Assembly: GCA_030248195.1 (NCBI GenBank)
Contig: JASAND010020375.1
Coordinates: 37,513-101,512 of the forward strand
DNA: 64,000 nt
Direction: 5' to 3'
From: Trissonchulus latispiculum
Taxonomy: Eukaryota > Nematoda > Enoplea > Enoplida > Ironidae
Every line of letters begins with the position of its first letter. Position 1 is the first letter of the stretch. A program made the translations under genes and the position numbers. Under the pieces are notes generated by a model. That model saw only the letters and a program-made list of their open reading frames with translations, searched no databases and was not told the DNA's origin. This document shows positions 34,044 through 44,601 of this stretch, piece by piece.

Positions 34044-34376
34044 ACATTCCCAGCGGTCTGGTAACAGGGTGCCTCGGGTTCCTCAAACCCAAACATCGGA
34101 GAATTCAGGAGCCGAAGACGCACCGTCACTCTGCGCTGAACTGGCGGGAGAAGTTCCGCCCCACGACATTCGGCATCGCCATCAGGTTGGTGCCAGGTCT
34201 GCCTGGGAATATGATTTTCAGGCCATAACCTTCTACCGATCCTGGTTAGCGGGTGGAGGTTCGTCGGGCCTATGGGGGTGTGGCCACCTGGAAGTTCCAA
34301 ATTACCTTCGTGGGAGGCTGGTTTTGCTGGTCAACAATATGTGCCGAATGGCCATCATAACTTATCATACCAAGAG
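34044..34376 (+). CDS. candidate exon with consensus donor, unrecognised
   Basis: Bounded by GGATTCCAG and GTAAGT and open in one frame for its whole length, ending RLVLLVNNMCRMAIITYHTK. Another frame has two or three stops but reads REKFRPTTFGIAIRLVPGLP, which is also protein-like, so a frameshifted pseudo-exon is possible. The position after 33229-33505 suggests the second half of the same family's domain. Confidence 0.4.
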
Positions 34377-36330
34377 GTAAGTACATAGCCATTCGTTTAA
34401 TACAGTTTTGTCTGCTTGGATAATTTAGTAAACAGGAACTGCAGCCGCGTAACAAATGGGTGTTAGTGGAAGGGTGCGGTGAGAATTCGGAGGTAGGAAC
34501 ATTTCAAAGCTCGATGGGGTTAAAGCAGTGTGGGTAAACTTTTCCTGATTTTCGGGCCTGTTGTGCTAATTTCTCATGAAAATGCACAAAAATTATATTG
34601 TACTTCAATCAGCATATACAACTATTATTCTCAGCAGATTTCAAACAAAGTTGACCGTCCCCGACATGAATTTCTTGCCATGACTGCATCGAGGAATCAG
34701 AAAATCCATCTAATATATCGGCTTACTCTGCTGGGGAGGGCATGAACTACGTCCTTTCCCAGAATCCGCCCAGTAGAATTAGAATCGTACAGTGGAAAAA
34801 CAGTTTGAACATAGCAGGATTTTTGTAAAAAGTAAGAAATGCAGACTGCAGAAAGACTAACAGCCAGATTACATTTTCTTATTTGACTTATTTGGCAGCT
34901 ATTATATATAATTATAAACTTAAATTAAATTAACAGCTTGAAACTAAATTCGAATTGATAAATAAAATATAATAAATTAACTTTTTATTTTTGTTTAAAT
35001 ACTTAGGAAATTCGTAAACTAACATTTCACAGCTTATATTTAGCAATTTAGTAATAAGACATAGAATTTCAACTTATTTCTACGTTCATTTTATTTTCGG
35101 CTGCCCCTTTCCTTTGTATCTACACTAATTCCTCGGTATATAAGTCTAAGGTCAAGTGTCTCAAAGTCTAACAATTGCGGTATTGTCCTGTGGGAGAAAC
35201 GACACACGATCACAGTTTCCTACGTATTTGGAAACAATTCGAAATCATCTTCGCGTAACCTGGAATCAGTTTATCGCTTTTACGAAATTTACTTGTACTC
35301 ATATAATTCAATTTTGTGAGTCGCGTACTGGTCGTTCGTTGTATTCGTCTGTGCTAATTTTTCAATTTCAGTAAGTTAGCAACCAGTGTGTTGTTTTTAC
35401 CCTGTGTTTTCGTTTATGTCGGAATGTAAACAATTGAATTAGTTTTTTATTTTATAATTTCATAATTCACACACTATAATTTGAAAAGGTAAGCAGTTGC
35501 AAACATAACTTCCATTAAATTTACAGTTACTATCAAAGTTATCACTGTGTGATTCAACTACATACGGCAGTAGTAAACAGAATTTTCATTTCTTTTGCAT
35601 GCTTCGCAACTCTGAAATATCGCATCTACCCAACCTTCTAATCTCTGACTCTGCGTTAACGGGGAACGTGCCAGGCCACTATTCGTTGCCAAATTCCCAA
35701 ACCCAGCAGTTCACGCGTTGACAGTTTCGTAGGCTATCTCTCTGAAAACATATTAAGTTAAAATTTTTTTAAATTAAATGAATAAACTAAGCTAATTTTT
35801 TGAGGAATTCAGCTGCATGTTCTTCGGAAAAAAATTTATTCTCTCATTGGGAAAAGTATAAAAGAGAGCGAGAGTGGAATCTTCTTCTACATGTGTATGA
35901 ATGAATTCTAAATGAATGTGCTAAACATCATGTTATGTTAGAGGTAGCAGGCATTGAATTGAATTGAATTGATTGAATTTGAATTTTGTCTATAAACGAA
36001 GCTGTGACAGTGGGTCGTGACAGTTACAGTAATCAACAGAGACAGCTTGGCACCCTCTGGAAAAAAGGAAAAAACAGAAAAACCCTTTTCTTCCGATGCC
36101 CAACCCTGATAGTAGGCCATACTGAACAAAACCAGATGACAGTAAACAAACAATAATGGACGGCGCACAACTATTCGTACCTTAAAAAGCCGGACTTCGA
36201 AGTATATGTAAATGAAATGACAGAATAAAATTAAAATTCAACATTAAAAATTAAAAACAAGTGAACATCCACACTAAACCAAAACTATAGCTATTCAACT
36301 GTGGACTGGAATGGTTATAAAGAATGTATA

Positions 36331-36676
36331 CAGGCGCGTAGCCAGGGGGGGATCCTCCCTGAAATTGTGGATCCCCCAGGAGTTTTCCCGTATCATATTG
36401 TGTAATACGCCCACCATTTCAAAAAACTTTCAAATAAATGTATCGTACTATGATAACGTGTTTCGCACCCCAAAATGAGTGCCAGACCCTGGTACTACAC
36501 ATTAACCAGCTTCTGCAGCATGATTTGGGTGCATGAAAACCTGCTGGGACTATTTCTTTTATTTCAAAAATGCTCTGTAAAAAATCCCGCAAAGATCACG
36601 AAAAATTTCTCAGCTTAGGGGGACCCCCCGAAAGATTTTTGCATCCCCTCACAACATGTTTTCTGGCTACGCTTGT
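36331..36676. mobile_element. MITE with GCGCGTAGCCAG-GGGGGG terminus
   Basis: Left end AGGCGCGTAGCCAGGGGGGG and right end CTGGCTACGCTTGT form inverted repeats with a G run just inside the left TIR and C runs (GGACCCCCCG) near the right. Ends of the type CGTAGCCAGGGGGG are common in invertebrate genomes. No coding capacity. Confidence 0.7.
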
Positions 36677-36679
36677 GAT

Positions 36680-37715
36680 TTTCACATCATATGGTATAAT
36701 TTATGGTATGGTATAATATAAGTATATGGTACAATTTCGTACTTCCAACAAACAATAACAATAAGTGAGCAGAAATACCTATTTACACATGGCTAAATTG
36801 GTAAACCACTGGTGGTTCTAAACTGTCCCGTTTTGCGTCGTACGTACAGCACAGCAGCAACAATGACAACAACAGGTGAGCAGAAATAACTATTTACACG
36901 GTAAACTTTGTAATATTGCATTTTTGCATTGAAATTTTGCATAGGTAGAATTCGACTGAAACTGAGTCCAGGCCACAATCCACAAATGGATCGGCAACAT
37001 GGATTCATCCGTCCAACCAAAACTACATTTGGTTGGACACTTTTTTAAAACTTTATGAAACCGGCCGATATAAAACATGTAATCACGAAATATGCAGTCT
37101 GGGAAAGACTCTAAAACAACAAAATACCGCAAATCAATAAATCCTGAGCAAACATAGCAATATTGCATACTAAATAATCCTTTCATTTCTCTATCGTACA
37201 TTTCATTTCTCTATAACACCTACAGAACTGATTTTAATTGTGAGGGACAGTTGCCAGAAACTTTCAGTCTTTTATAAGTTGGAAATTAATCAATTGGATA
37301 CAAAATAAGGCAGAGGAAGGATTTCAATTTTTAATCCAGTTTAATGCCGCATTGGTCTCAAATTCTTTGCAGCTAGCTTAGAACACTCTGATGTTGGAGA
37401 AATGAAAGAATTTTAACAATGATTAGAATTTAGAACAAATAAAAAAGTTTGGTATGTAAACATAAACAACACAACATTCACAGTCAGAAAAGGCTCCAAT
37501 AGTTCTGAGGCACAAAGAGAAAGTTGCATCGGATCGGCAGTGTGTTGTGTTCCAAAAATGCCGTCACAGATGGCAAAAAGCCACCTATAAACCAACGAAA
37601 AACTAAACATTTATCAAAAATCAAATTCAAAATAAACAAAACACTCAAAACAAACTCTAACCTATGAAAGGCGATTAACTTCGGATCACTCTACGCGAAA
37701 AAGAATGAGTGGGGA
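36680..37715. other. unassigned
   Basis: AT-rich sequence with no supported exon or repeat boundary. Confidence 0.3.
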
Positions 37716-37717
37716 GT

Positions 37718-38162
37718 AGGGCTGGCTTCTTCCTACAAGGGCGGTGCCCCCTCCCCCCTGAATTGGGTCAACCTAAATTGACTTGGGTCCACCCAAAATT
37801 GCCCGCCCCCCAAGGTAGGAATCAGATCCCCTGGGATCTGATTCCCAGGGAGCCTAAGGGAGCCCAGGGAGCCTAATCATAACGATCCCCTGGGAGCCTC
37901 CCCCCCTAACTCCGCCCTGAAAAACAGGGTTTCGAGGGTAAATTTTGGAAAAATTTCAGACTTCGTCGGATATTTACGCATGTTTAGCTGTTTAAGCTTA
38001 AATTTAGGTTAAAAATAGTTAATTTTCTACCACAGCAGCAAATATATATTTTTAAGCATTTTTCGAAAAAATCCCCCGAAATCGGTGCCCTCCAAAGCCC
38101 TGGGTGACCGCGCCCCAGACTTCCACCCCCGCTAAGTTTTTGCATAGGAAAAAGCCAATAGT
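37718..38162. mobile_element. probable G/C-tract TIR element
   Basis: GGCTGGCTTCTTCCTA at the left and TAGGAAAAAGCCAATA at the right are imperfect inverts. The interior carries C runs, a self-complementary GGGATCTGATTCCCAGGG stretch and an AT-rich core. Confidence 0.45.
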
Positions 38163-38348
38163 GGATGAAGTGGCAGGACACCTTAAAGTGGTCTAAAATA
38201 CAATAAAATTAAGCAGCTTTTTACATACATATGATAGCACTTCACTACGTGCTCAAAAGTTCCATTTCTGTTCCAAAACAAGTTCTGACCAAAAACCAAT
38301 AAAAATTACATCATCAAAAACTAACCAATATTACTTTTAACGTCGGTA

Positions 38349-38795
38349 GTGTCCAGAAGTCCACGATCCCCTGGGAATCTCACCACTCCGACTACCAGAT
38401 TGCGGCAAGGCTACACCAGTACCTCAAGTGCCACTTGGGCTCGGCACACCACCGTGATGCTGCCCGCCACTTCCATGACCACCCGGCACACCACCGTGAT
38501 GCGGCCCGCCACTTCAGGGACCACCCGGCACACCACTGTGATGCGGCCCGCCACTTTCGGGACCACCCGGCACACCACTGTGATGCGGCCCGCCACTTCC
38601 GGGACCACCCGGCACACCACTGTGATGCGGCCCGCCACTTCCGGGACCACCCGGCACACCACTGTGATGCGGCCCGCCACTTCCGGGACCACCCGGCACA
38701 CCACTGTGATGCGGCCCGCCACTTCCGTGACCACCCAAGTTAGTCCTATCCAGGCGCCTTCTTCTAAAACGCAAATCAATGCACAATTAAGGTAG
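38349..38795 (+). CDS. GC-rich open stretch with 42-bp tandem repeats, possible exon
   Basis: A GC-rich island open in two plus frames and two minus frames. One plus frame has a varied, protein-like lead (YQIAARLHQYLKCHLGS) before 14-residue repeats HHCDAARHFRDHPA and stops at about 38741. The other plus frame reads RHTTVMRPATSGTT repeats then a unique tail ending at 38795. AGs at 38341-38349 (CGGTAG) could be an acceptor. Because the unit is a multiple of three, openness alone is weak evidence. No function assigned. Confidence 0.3.
   Translation: MSRSPRSPGNLTTPTTRLRQGYTSTSSATWARHTTVMLPATSMTTRHTTVMRPATSGTTRHTTVMRPATFGTTRHTTVMRPATSGTTRHTTVMRPATSGTTRHTTVMRPATSGTTRHTTVMRPATSVTTQVSPIQAPSSKTQINAQLR
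38437..38742 (+). repeat. 42-bp minisatellite, about seven copies
   Basis: The unit begins CCGGCACACCACTGTGATGC and ends GCCACTTCCGGGACCAC. Early copies differ at a few sites (CCGTGATG, TTCATGACC, TTCAGGGAC), later copies are nearly identical, indicating recent expansion at the 3' side. Confidence 0.9.
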
Positions 38796-38799
38796 GGAC

Positions 38800-40420
38800 A
38801 ACAACTTGTGCGTTATCAGCCTGAAGCATCGAATTGAGAATTTTCCTTCAACGGACTTGCTAGTCTTCCTCCCACTGATTGGAACAACCTGGATTATAAC
38901 TCCGAAACTCAACCAGCCAAATTTTTATTCAACCCTGGTTTCCCCATCCTGCAGCCGCCCTTGGTGGTCAGCACAAATTTAAACTCAATTGGTTTTATAA
39001 ATTTTTACGAATTTTAGACACAGCTGTTCTACCGTGCCTGCACAGTATTATAGCTATATTTCGGCTGAACTGTGTCATCATTTCAGCACTCAGCATATAT
39101 ATTCAACAAACAACAGCAAGACTTTAACAGTATAGTACAATTATACACGTATATTTTCGGTTTATTCTAGTGGGGAGTTGGGGGGGGGCATAAAACCCCT
39201 CCCCTCCAAAAGTGGGTGCCGCTTTGGAGCAACTTTTCCCTTGGATAAAATCGCTCAGAAGGCCAACTTTTCAATAATGTTCAATGGTTCAGGCTTCGCA
39301 TGAGATTTTTAGTCGATTTTTGCCAATTAAACACTAAATAAATTAAATACGCATATTTTTGACGATTACTATATACGTATAAAAATAGCGCAATTTTTAG
39401 CAATTTTTAGAAAAATTTTGAAAAATTCTGCCCCCCAAAAACAATGAATCGACCTCACAGGGAATTGATAATTCCTCCCAACTTACAAGGACGCTACAAA
39501 ATAGGAAAGGAAGAACACAGAAATATATAGTTCGATGCACTGGGTTGTCGTCATGGAGTTGCTCGGTTGTCTTTAATTAAAAAGCCTGCCAAGAATTTCT
39601 ATATATACGTAACCAAAGTTTCGTTGCAGAATTTTTAGTAGATAGAAGGTATACTAGCCTTATCGTGAAGAGATAGCAATTGACCAAAACTTTTTAGTGT
39701 ACATGTACAAACAGCTCAGCTTGTCGGGGTATTTTTCAGGGTTTTTTCGGGGGGAGGGGGCTTCCCGGCGGGGGGATTTTCGGAGGGGGGAGATTGTCCT
39801 GCAGAAATGGGCTAAAAACTGGTATTTTTGGCGTATTTTACACGTAGAAAGGCAAAAAGTTCTCACAAATGCCAGGATTCAAGCTAAAAATAGCTATTTT
39901 TGAAAATTTGTCTATTTTTGACAAAAATATGACTCCCCCGATAAAATCCGGGGGGGGGGGACAAAAAATCTCGGGGGGAGGCGATTTCGGGGAAAAGGCA
40001 TTTTCGGGGGAAGGTCAATTTCGGGCCCCCGGTCGAAAATACCCTGCCTCTTGTAGTACACTTTTTAGTGTACAGCGTAGAAAACACGGTATAAAGTTTT
40101 TGGGGCTCGAAAGCTCCGGTTTGAAATAGATGAATCAATACATACATGAGTTTAATGCAAATTATATTTCCGATTGACCTGCCTTGTCTTCTCAGTCCCC
40201 TAGAACCCTGAAACTTTTTGAAACAAAACATCTGCTGCTCAGTTCCCTTCTTCATGCATAACAATCACAGACTGGTAAGGTGCACCAAAGCGAGCATTTG
40301 CGACAGAATTTGGAGTGCAAAGCAACGAGTACATAATATGTAGTACAGTGGCAAAGACATGTTACTTTCGCATAGCTTTAAATTGATACTAAGTTATGGG
40401 CTGGGACTACCAAAAGTAAA
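38800..40420. other. gene-poor region between minisatellite and SGNH-like gene
   Basis: Holds a lone G-tract element end (TTATTCTAGTGGGG, 39168-39181) and the TIR element at 39726-40048. No other feature supported. Confidence 0.4.
39726..40048. mobile_element. G-tract TIR element
   Basis: GGGGTATTTTTCAGGG at the left and CGAAAATACCCTGCC at the right are inverted. G runs occur inside both halves (about 39750-39790 and 39950-39985). AT-rich, non-coding core. Confidence 0.6.
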
Positions 40421-40421
40421 C

Positions 40422-42161
40422 TTACAGATTGCCGGGAATGATGAGATCAGTGCCATTTCTGGCCGTCTGGCACGTTGCAGCACACGGGACTGGTTGGCAG
40501 ATGTCATCCTGCTGGTAGTGCGTGGTAGATATCTCCCACTTGCAGGAGGCCATTTCTGAAATCCTTGCAGACAACAGCGTCATCAGCAGGCGCGTTCCAC
40601 GTACATTCAGGTGCAGCTTGTCCGAGTGGTACAAGGAGGTGTTCAGGTGCGCTGTGGGACTGGTCCAGTGATTCGGCTGGGGAGCATCTGGGCTGAGGAA
40701 GGCCTCCGGCTGCAGATCGACCAAGCAGAAATCGTTGGCCTTACAGAATGACTCCAGGCGTTGATGAAGCCGCTGTGTTTGGCTCGCATCAACGTTCCTC
40801 TTATTCTGCGGAAGGGCCGGGAGAACGTACACCTTCTCCGAAATTGGACCAAAAGCGTCTGCCAAAGCTTCGAATTCGGCATCCCACGATGCGTCCGAGT
40901 CAAAGACGACCAATGTGAGCAAGTTAAGAGCAATGAACTCAAATTCGGCCAAATTGATCTTCTTTGACCGAATCCACTCTTTCAGGTCAGTGAATCGCGA
41001 TCCAGGCTTGGCAGAGACGTCGCCACCTTCCAGAGATTTCAGATATTTCAGCATAGAGTTGCTCATGATGAGCCCAGTTCGACGGGGATGTGCCACGATG
41101 GCACGGTTGCAGAGATCTGGCAACTTGTACGTGGACTGTACATATCGTTGCCGATCCACCACACTCCGCATGAATCGATTCAAGACATAACCATAATGGT
41201 TACGTCCGTAGAACTGCGGTATTCCCCGAATATCGCGACCGGGCTCAGTAATCTGCCAAAATTTGTCACCGCCAGTCCATGCCAAGATGGCGATGTCCTG
41301 GCGGCGACAGTCCAGCTCAGCGCGGAATTCTGAGCTTTGGAAATACAGATGCTCAAAAATGAGCATCAGCACCCAGTCACGAGCCATTGCCCACCCAGGG
41401 CAGGGCTGCAGACGATCCAGCCTTTTCGGGAAGTCATCGATCGCGGTCCCGTCCCCTACTCTGATCTCCAGCAGTTCCATCGCAAGGGATTTGTAGCCCA
41501 GCTGCCGGAGGTGGATGAAGGCAAATAGCTGCCAGACACACCAGAATTGATACGTTGGGTCATCAGTCTTATCGCCCATGATAGTTATGTGATGGACGTA
41601 ATAGGGGCCCAACGCACAGTTCCACCCGGAGAGCTCGACGAGAGTTCGTGACGAGGCGCCAGAAGCACCGCTACAGCCGCTGAGTCCATGCCCCAAAGGC
41701 GCGCGATCTGAGCAGGAAGACGAGGCGCCAGACAGACATCGGGAAGAATATCCCAAGCTGGACGAGGCGCCAGAATTAGTGTCAGACAGACGTCGAGAAG
41801 GATATCCCAAGCTGGACGAGGCGCCAGAAGCAGCGTCAGACAAACGTCGGGAAGAATATCCCAACCTGGAGGACGAGGCGCTAGAAGCAGCGTCAGACAG
41901 TAGAGGGGAAGGATATCCCAACCTGGAGGACGAGGCGCCAGAAGCAGCGTCAGACAGTAGAGGGGAAGGATATCCCAACCTGGAGGACGAGGCGCCAGAA
42001 GCAGCGTCAGGCAATAAAGGGGGAGGATATCCCAACCTGGAGGAAGAGGAACCAGAGCTGCCAACGGAATTGCGACGCGCTGAATAGAAGGTACCGGAAG
42101 TCCAAGAACTCGCAACACTGGACTCGGACGAGCGTAGTTGCCTGTTGTCAGTAGGCGTCAC
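40422..42161 (-). CDS. SGNH/GDSL-hydrolase-like protein with N-terminal 19-residue repeats
   Basis: A minus-strand open stretch of 579 codons following an acceptor (CTATTTTAG ends at 42162). It ends either at TAA (40422-40424) or, spliced, at the consensus donor GTAAGT (40425). Residues ~30-150 are five to six tandem Ser-rich repeats (SSSRLGYPSPLLSDAASGA). The middle (~180-340) is unassigned. From ~355 the order fits an SGNH hydrolase: LIMSNSMLKYL as block I (usual GDS is SNS), LTLVVFDSDAS where GxND would lie, VYVLPALPQNKR, then DKLHLNVRGTRLL, the catalytic D-x-x-H block. SGNH enzymes are esterases or lipases. With the Asp and Asn motifs changed, activity is doubtful. Upstream exons lie beyond 42162. 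Confidence 0.6.
   Translation of the reverse strand: MTPTDNRQLRSSESSVASSWTSGTFYSARRNSVGSSGSSSSRLGYPPPLLPDAASGASSSRLGYPSPLLSDAASGASSSRLGYPSPLLSDAASSASSSRLGYSSRRLSDAASGASSSLGYPSRRLSDTNSGASSSLGYSSRCLSGASSSCSDRAPLGHGLSGCSGASGASSRTLVELSGWNCALGPYYVHHITIMGDKTDDPTYQFWCVWQLFAFIHLRQLGYKSLAMELLEIRVGDGTAIDDFPKRLDRLQPCPGWAMARDWVLMLIFEHLYFQSSEFRAELDCRRQDIAILAWTGGDKFWQITEPGRDIRGIPQFYGRNHYGYVLNRFMRSVVDRQRYVQSTYKLPDLCNRAIVAHPRRTGLIMSNSMLKYLKSLEGGDVSAKPGSRFTDLKEWIRSKKINLAEFEFIALNLLTLVVFDSDASWDAEFEALADAFGPISEKVYVLPALPQNKRNVDASQTQRLHQRLESFCKANDFCLVDLQPEAFLSPDAPQPNHWTSPTAHLNTSLYHSDKLHLNVRGTRLLMTLLSARISEMASCKWEISTTHYQQDDICQPVPCAATCQTARNGTDLIIPGNL
41700..42080 (-). repeat. 57-bp tandem repeats inside the SGNH-like gene
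   Basis: Units containing GATATCCCAACCTGGAGGAC (plus strand) recur about every 57-60 bp, encoding 19-residue Ser/Leu/Pro-rich repeats. Copies nearest the middle are most alike. Confidence 0.85.
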
Positions 42162-42310
42162 CTAAAATAGTAAAACCAACAATTTTATAAGCCGTGCCTA
42201 TTTACCGATATACGTCGTACATATGAGCTTTGATACGACCACAAATTTAAAATAAGCTTTAAATCGGCAGTGCATTTTTGTTCTTTTCGATAATCTAAAA
42301 ACAGAAAAAT

Positions 42311-42358
42311 TGCAATAACCCAGCATGGTCGAACTCTAACCCAGCATGGTCGAACTCG
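42311..42358 (+). repeat. 21-bp unit, two copies
   Basis: CCAGCATGGTCGAACTCTAA-type sequence occurs twice in tandem with a single change at the end. Confidence 0.8.
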
Positions 42359-42650
42359 AACATAACCCATAATACCAAACTTTAGCTCAACTGGCCAACT
42401 TTTAAAGATTCTAGGGCTAGCGAGGGAGAATCGAGACAACACAAAATCCTTTTTTGTGTTGTTGCGCAGTTTGTTAAAGTCACAAATTCTTTGGTCACTT
42501 ATACGTGTCGTATAGCTAATTAAAATTCTATGGAGATCTTGATCCTTTTCGTGACTGTTTTAAGGGTGCATCTGCAATCTACATTTTGATTGCTGAAATT
42601 CTGAATACATTCGTTTTCTTTCATACGTAATAGTTGCATACGTATTTATA

Positions 42651-42735
42651 TATAGTTTTATAAGCGTATTTGCTTGATTAGCAAAAGCTTCCGTTAGTTT
42701 TATAAGCGCCTTTGCTTGATTAGCAAAAGCTTCAA
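42651..42735 (+). repeat. 43-bp unit, two copies
   Basis: AGTTTTATAAGCG...TTTGCTTGATTAGCAAAAGC is present twice in tandem with few differences. The unit itself contains a small palindrome (GCTTGATTAGCAAAAGC). Confidence 0.8.
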
Positions 42736-42889
42736 AAACTCCATCCAGCTGTGTACTTGTCCATTGCAATCAATATTTACATATATATTACCAAATTCAT
42801 AGCATATATACAGAAATAGTCATGCAATATTTACAAACATGCAGGATGCTAAGATGTATATTTCATTTCATTTGCAAAATGCCAAAATT

Positions 42890-43590
42890 TGTTATTATGT
42901 TGCCCATCCCCCCTAACACACCTATGCCCCCCAATTTTTTGCCCAGCCACAATGCTCTACTGCAATCTTCGGCTATCCCATCCGAAAACGCACCCCCCCC
43001 AGCAAATTTTTTACCCGAAAACATACCCAAAATGTTTTTGTAAGTTTTCCTCAAATTTTTACTTTAAATTGCTTTAATGCAGTAGAAACGGTTAAAACAA
43101 GAAGAACAAGAACAACAACAATCAAGAATGAAGGTTAAAATTCTGAAAATTTTTCATTTTAAGCCATTTTTTTGGATTTCCAAGACCCAAATTATGGGGC
43201 GGGTTTGGAAAAATTGGCTAAAATTCTATCCCCCCTCCTTTTACCCGGGAAAATTTACCAGAAAAATGCCCCCACCCCACCCCACCCACCGCCAAAACTT
43301 ATTCTGAATCGTCCCGCCCGTTACAACAGCTTGAATATATATTTACCATTACATCATATAAGTCTTTAGCTAGCTATCAGTTTTGTTACATTTATCGTTT
43401 GCTAGCCGTTAACGGGATTCCGGAATCCCGTTAACTCCCCAAAACTTTCCAAATTGGAAACACCCCAATGCGAAATTTCGTGTGTCGGAAACACCCCCAA
43501 TACAGTTTGGGTGATTCCGGAATCTTCCCCAGTCAGTAACGGAATTCCAGCTTCTCCCTGGGAGCTTTCCGGAATTCGTTACGTGGAGCC
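42890..43590 (+). repeat. segment repeated in inverse orientation at 48420-48860
   Basis: GTTAACGGGATTCCGGAATC, CCCCAATGCGAAATTTC, CCCTGGGAGCTTTCCGGA and the adjoining ATATATTTACCATTACAT/CGTTTGCTAGCCGTTAAC recur as complements at 48425-48650. C-run sequence with CACACCTATGCCCCCC at 42920 matches the neighbouring G-tract element there. Confidence 0.65.
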
Positions 43591-43617
43591 TCCCGAGTAT
43601 TTTGAAAGGCGCACATT

Positions 43618-43692
43618 GCCCCTAACGGCGGTAAGGGTTGTGCCTTGTTCGGACTGAGAAAGTGGTTCGAATCCACCATACCCTCTGCGCGG
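43618..43692 (+). other. B-box-like fragment, possible tRNA relic
   Basis: GTGGTTCGAATCCAC forms a T-arm-like hairpin, and AGGGT upstream can pair with ACCCT downstream. No D-arm or anticodon arm of normal size fits in between, so this is at most a tRNA-derived remnant. Confidence 0.25.
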
Positions 43693-43699
43693 AACTTTG

Positions 43700-44600
43700 C
43701 GTATGTTTTCAATAATATTTGGCAAAGAAAATTTCTAAAATTGAAACACTGATGGTAATATGTTGTCACGGCAAAAAGCTGATATACGACGTAATTTAAT
43801 AGAGTCAGTTAAAAGTATACTATGTACGTGATAATGAAATATTTATGATAATACTGTATCAGTCTCATTTAATATAGCTAGCTACAAACTTACACTGAAT
43901 ATGCATCGAAATGCGAATTTTCAGAAATACAGATTTGTTGCTACCAAATCTGTTTGTTGAATCAACAAGCCCAGATAATAATGATGAGGAATGACAACGA
44001 CCATAGCTAACGACAAAGAAAGACGACACTAAAGTACAAAGCATATTATATATTCGCTGTACATCTGTCAAATGTTTGGATACAAAACGTCTCCTCACTC
44101 ACAAAGCGTCGTACGTGACATGTATCTGTAATCAACGTAGTAACAAAAGCCGACTTTTCCTACTCGAGGTATACGTTAGTTTACACAAGTTTTCTCGCCT
44201 ACTTAACTCTAAGGTTTTTCTAATACGTATGTGTGTCTGTTCGTGTTGCCTGTGTAGATTCAGTGCAAAGGACTAATGGTTTACTTCAATTCAAATTCAA
44301 AACTTCCACGTAGACGTAAAGGTGCGTGTACTGGTCTCCTTTGTAACCTGAGTACCTAACAGTTATGGCCGAGAAAGAAGTCAACGTTAAATGAATATCG
44401 CCGTGCAATATTTGAAAAGTACTGATGCATAACTGATGCATTGCTATGCTAACAATAACACTTTAACCTTTTTCACATCTTGTTGTGCATCATTTTAAAT
44501 AATGGTCAGTTAAACATTTTAAGTTTCAGAAAATGTATGTTAATTTAATCATAATGAGTTTTCTGCAATTGAAGGTTTACCTCTTGGCTGTGTGTGGGGT
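43700..44600. other. unassigned
   Basis: AT-rich with no exon carrying paired splice sites and no repeat boundary that I can see. Confidence 0.3.
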
Positions 44601-44601
44601 G

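Larger units (their letters stand above)
31010..36000. repeat. tandem segmental duplication, two copies about 3.9 kb apart
   Basis: Blocks at 31010-31080, 31487-31600, 32030-32110 and 32170-32250 recur in order at 34970-35035, 35036-35130, 35480-35590 and 35680-35735. Parts of 32330-32540 reappear rearranged at 35780-35940. The second copy lacks both the hairpin MITE (31082-31479) and the 83-nt exon. Confidence 0.65.

Noticed and set aside
21326..34376. Resemblance of the FHPDS-family exon to p53-, Rel- or STAT-type DNA-binding domains
   Set aside because: Considered because of the beta-rich pattern and cysteines, but none of the conserved motifs of those families aligned.
43618..43692. Functional tRNA gene
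   Set aside because: Only the T-arm is convincing; the spacing is too short for a complete cloverleaf.
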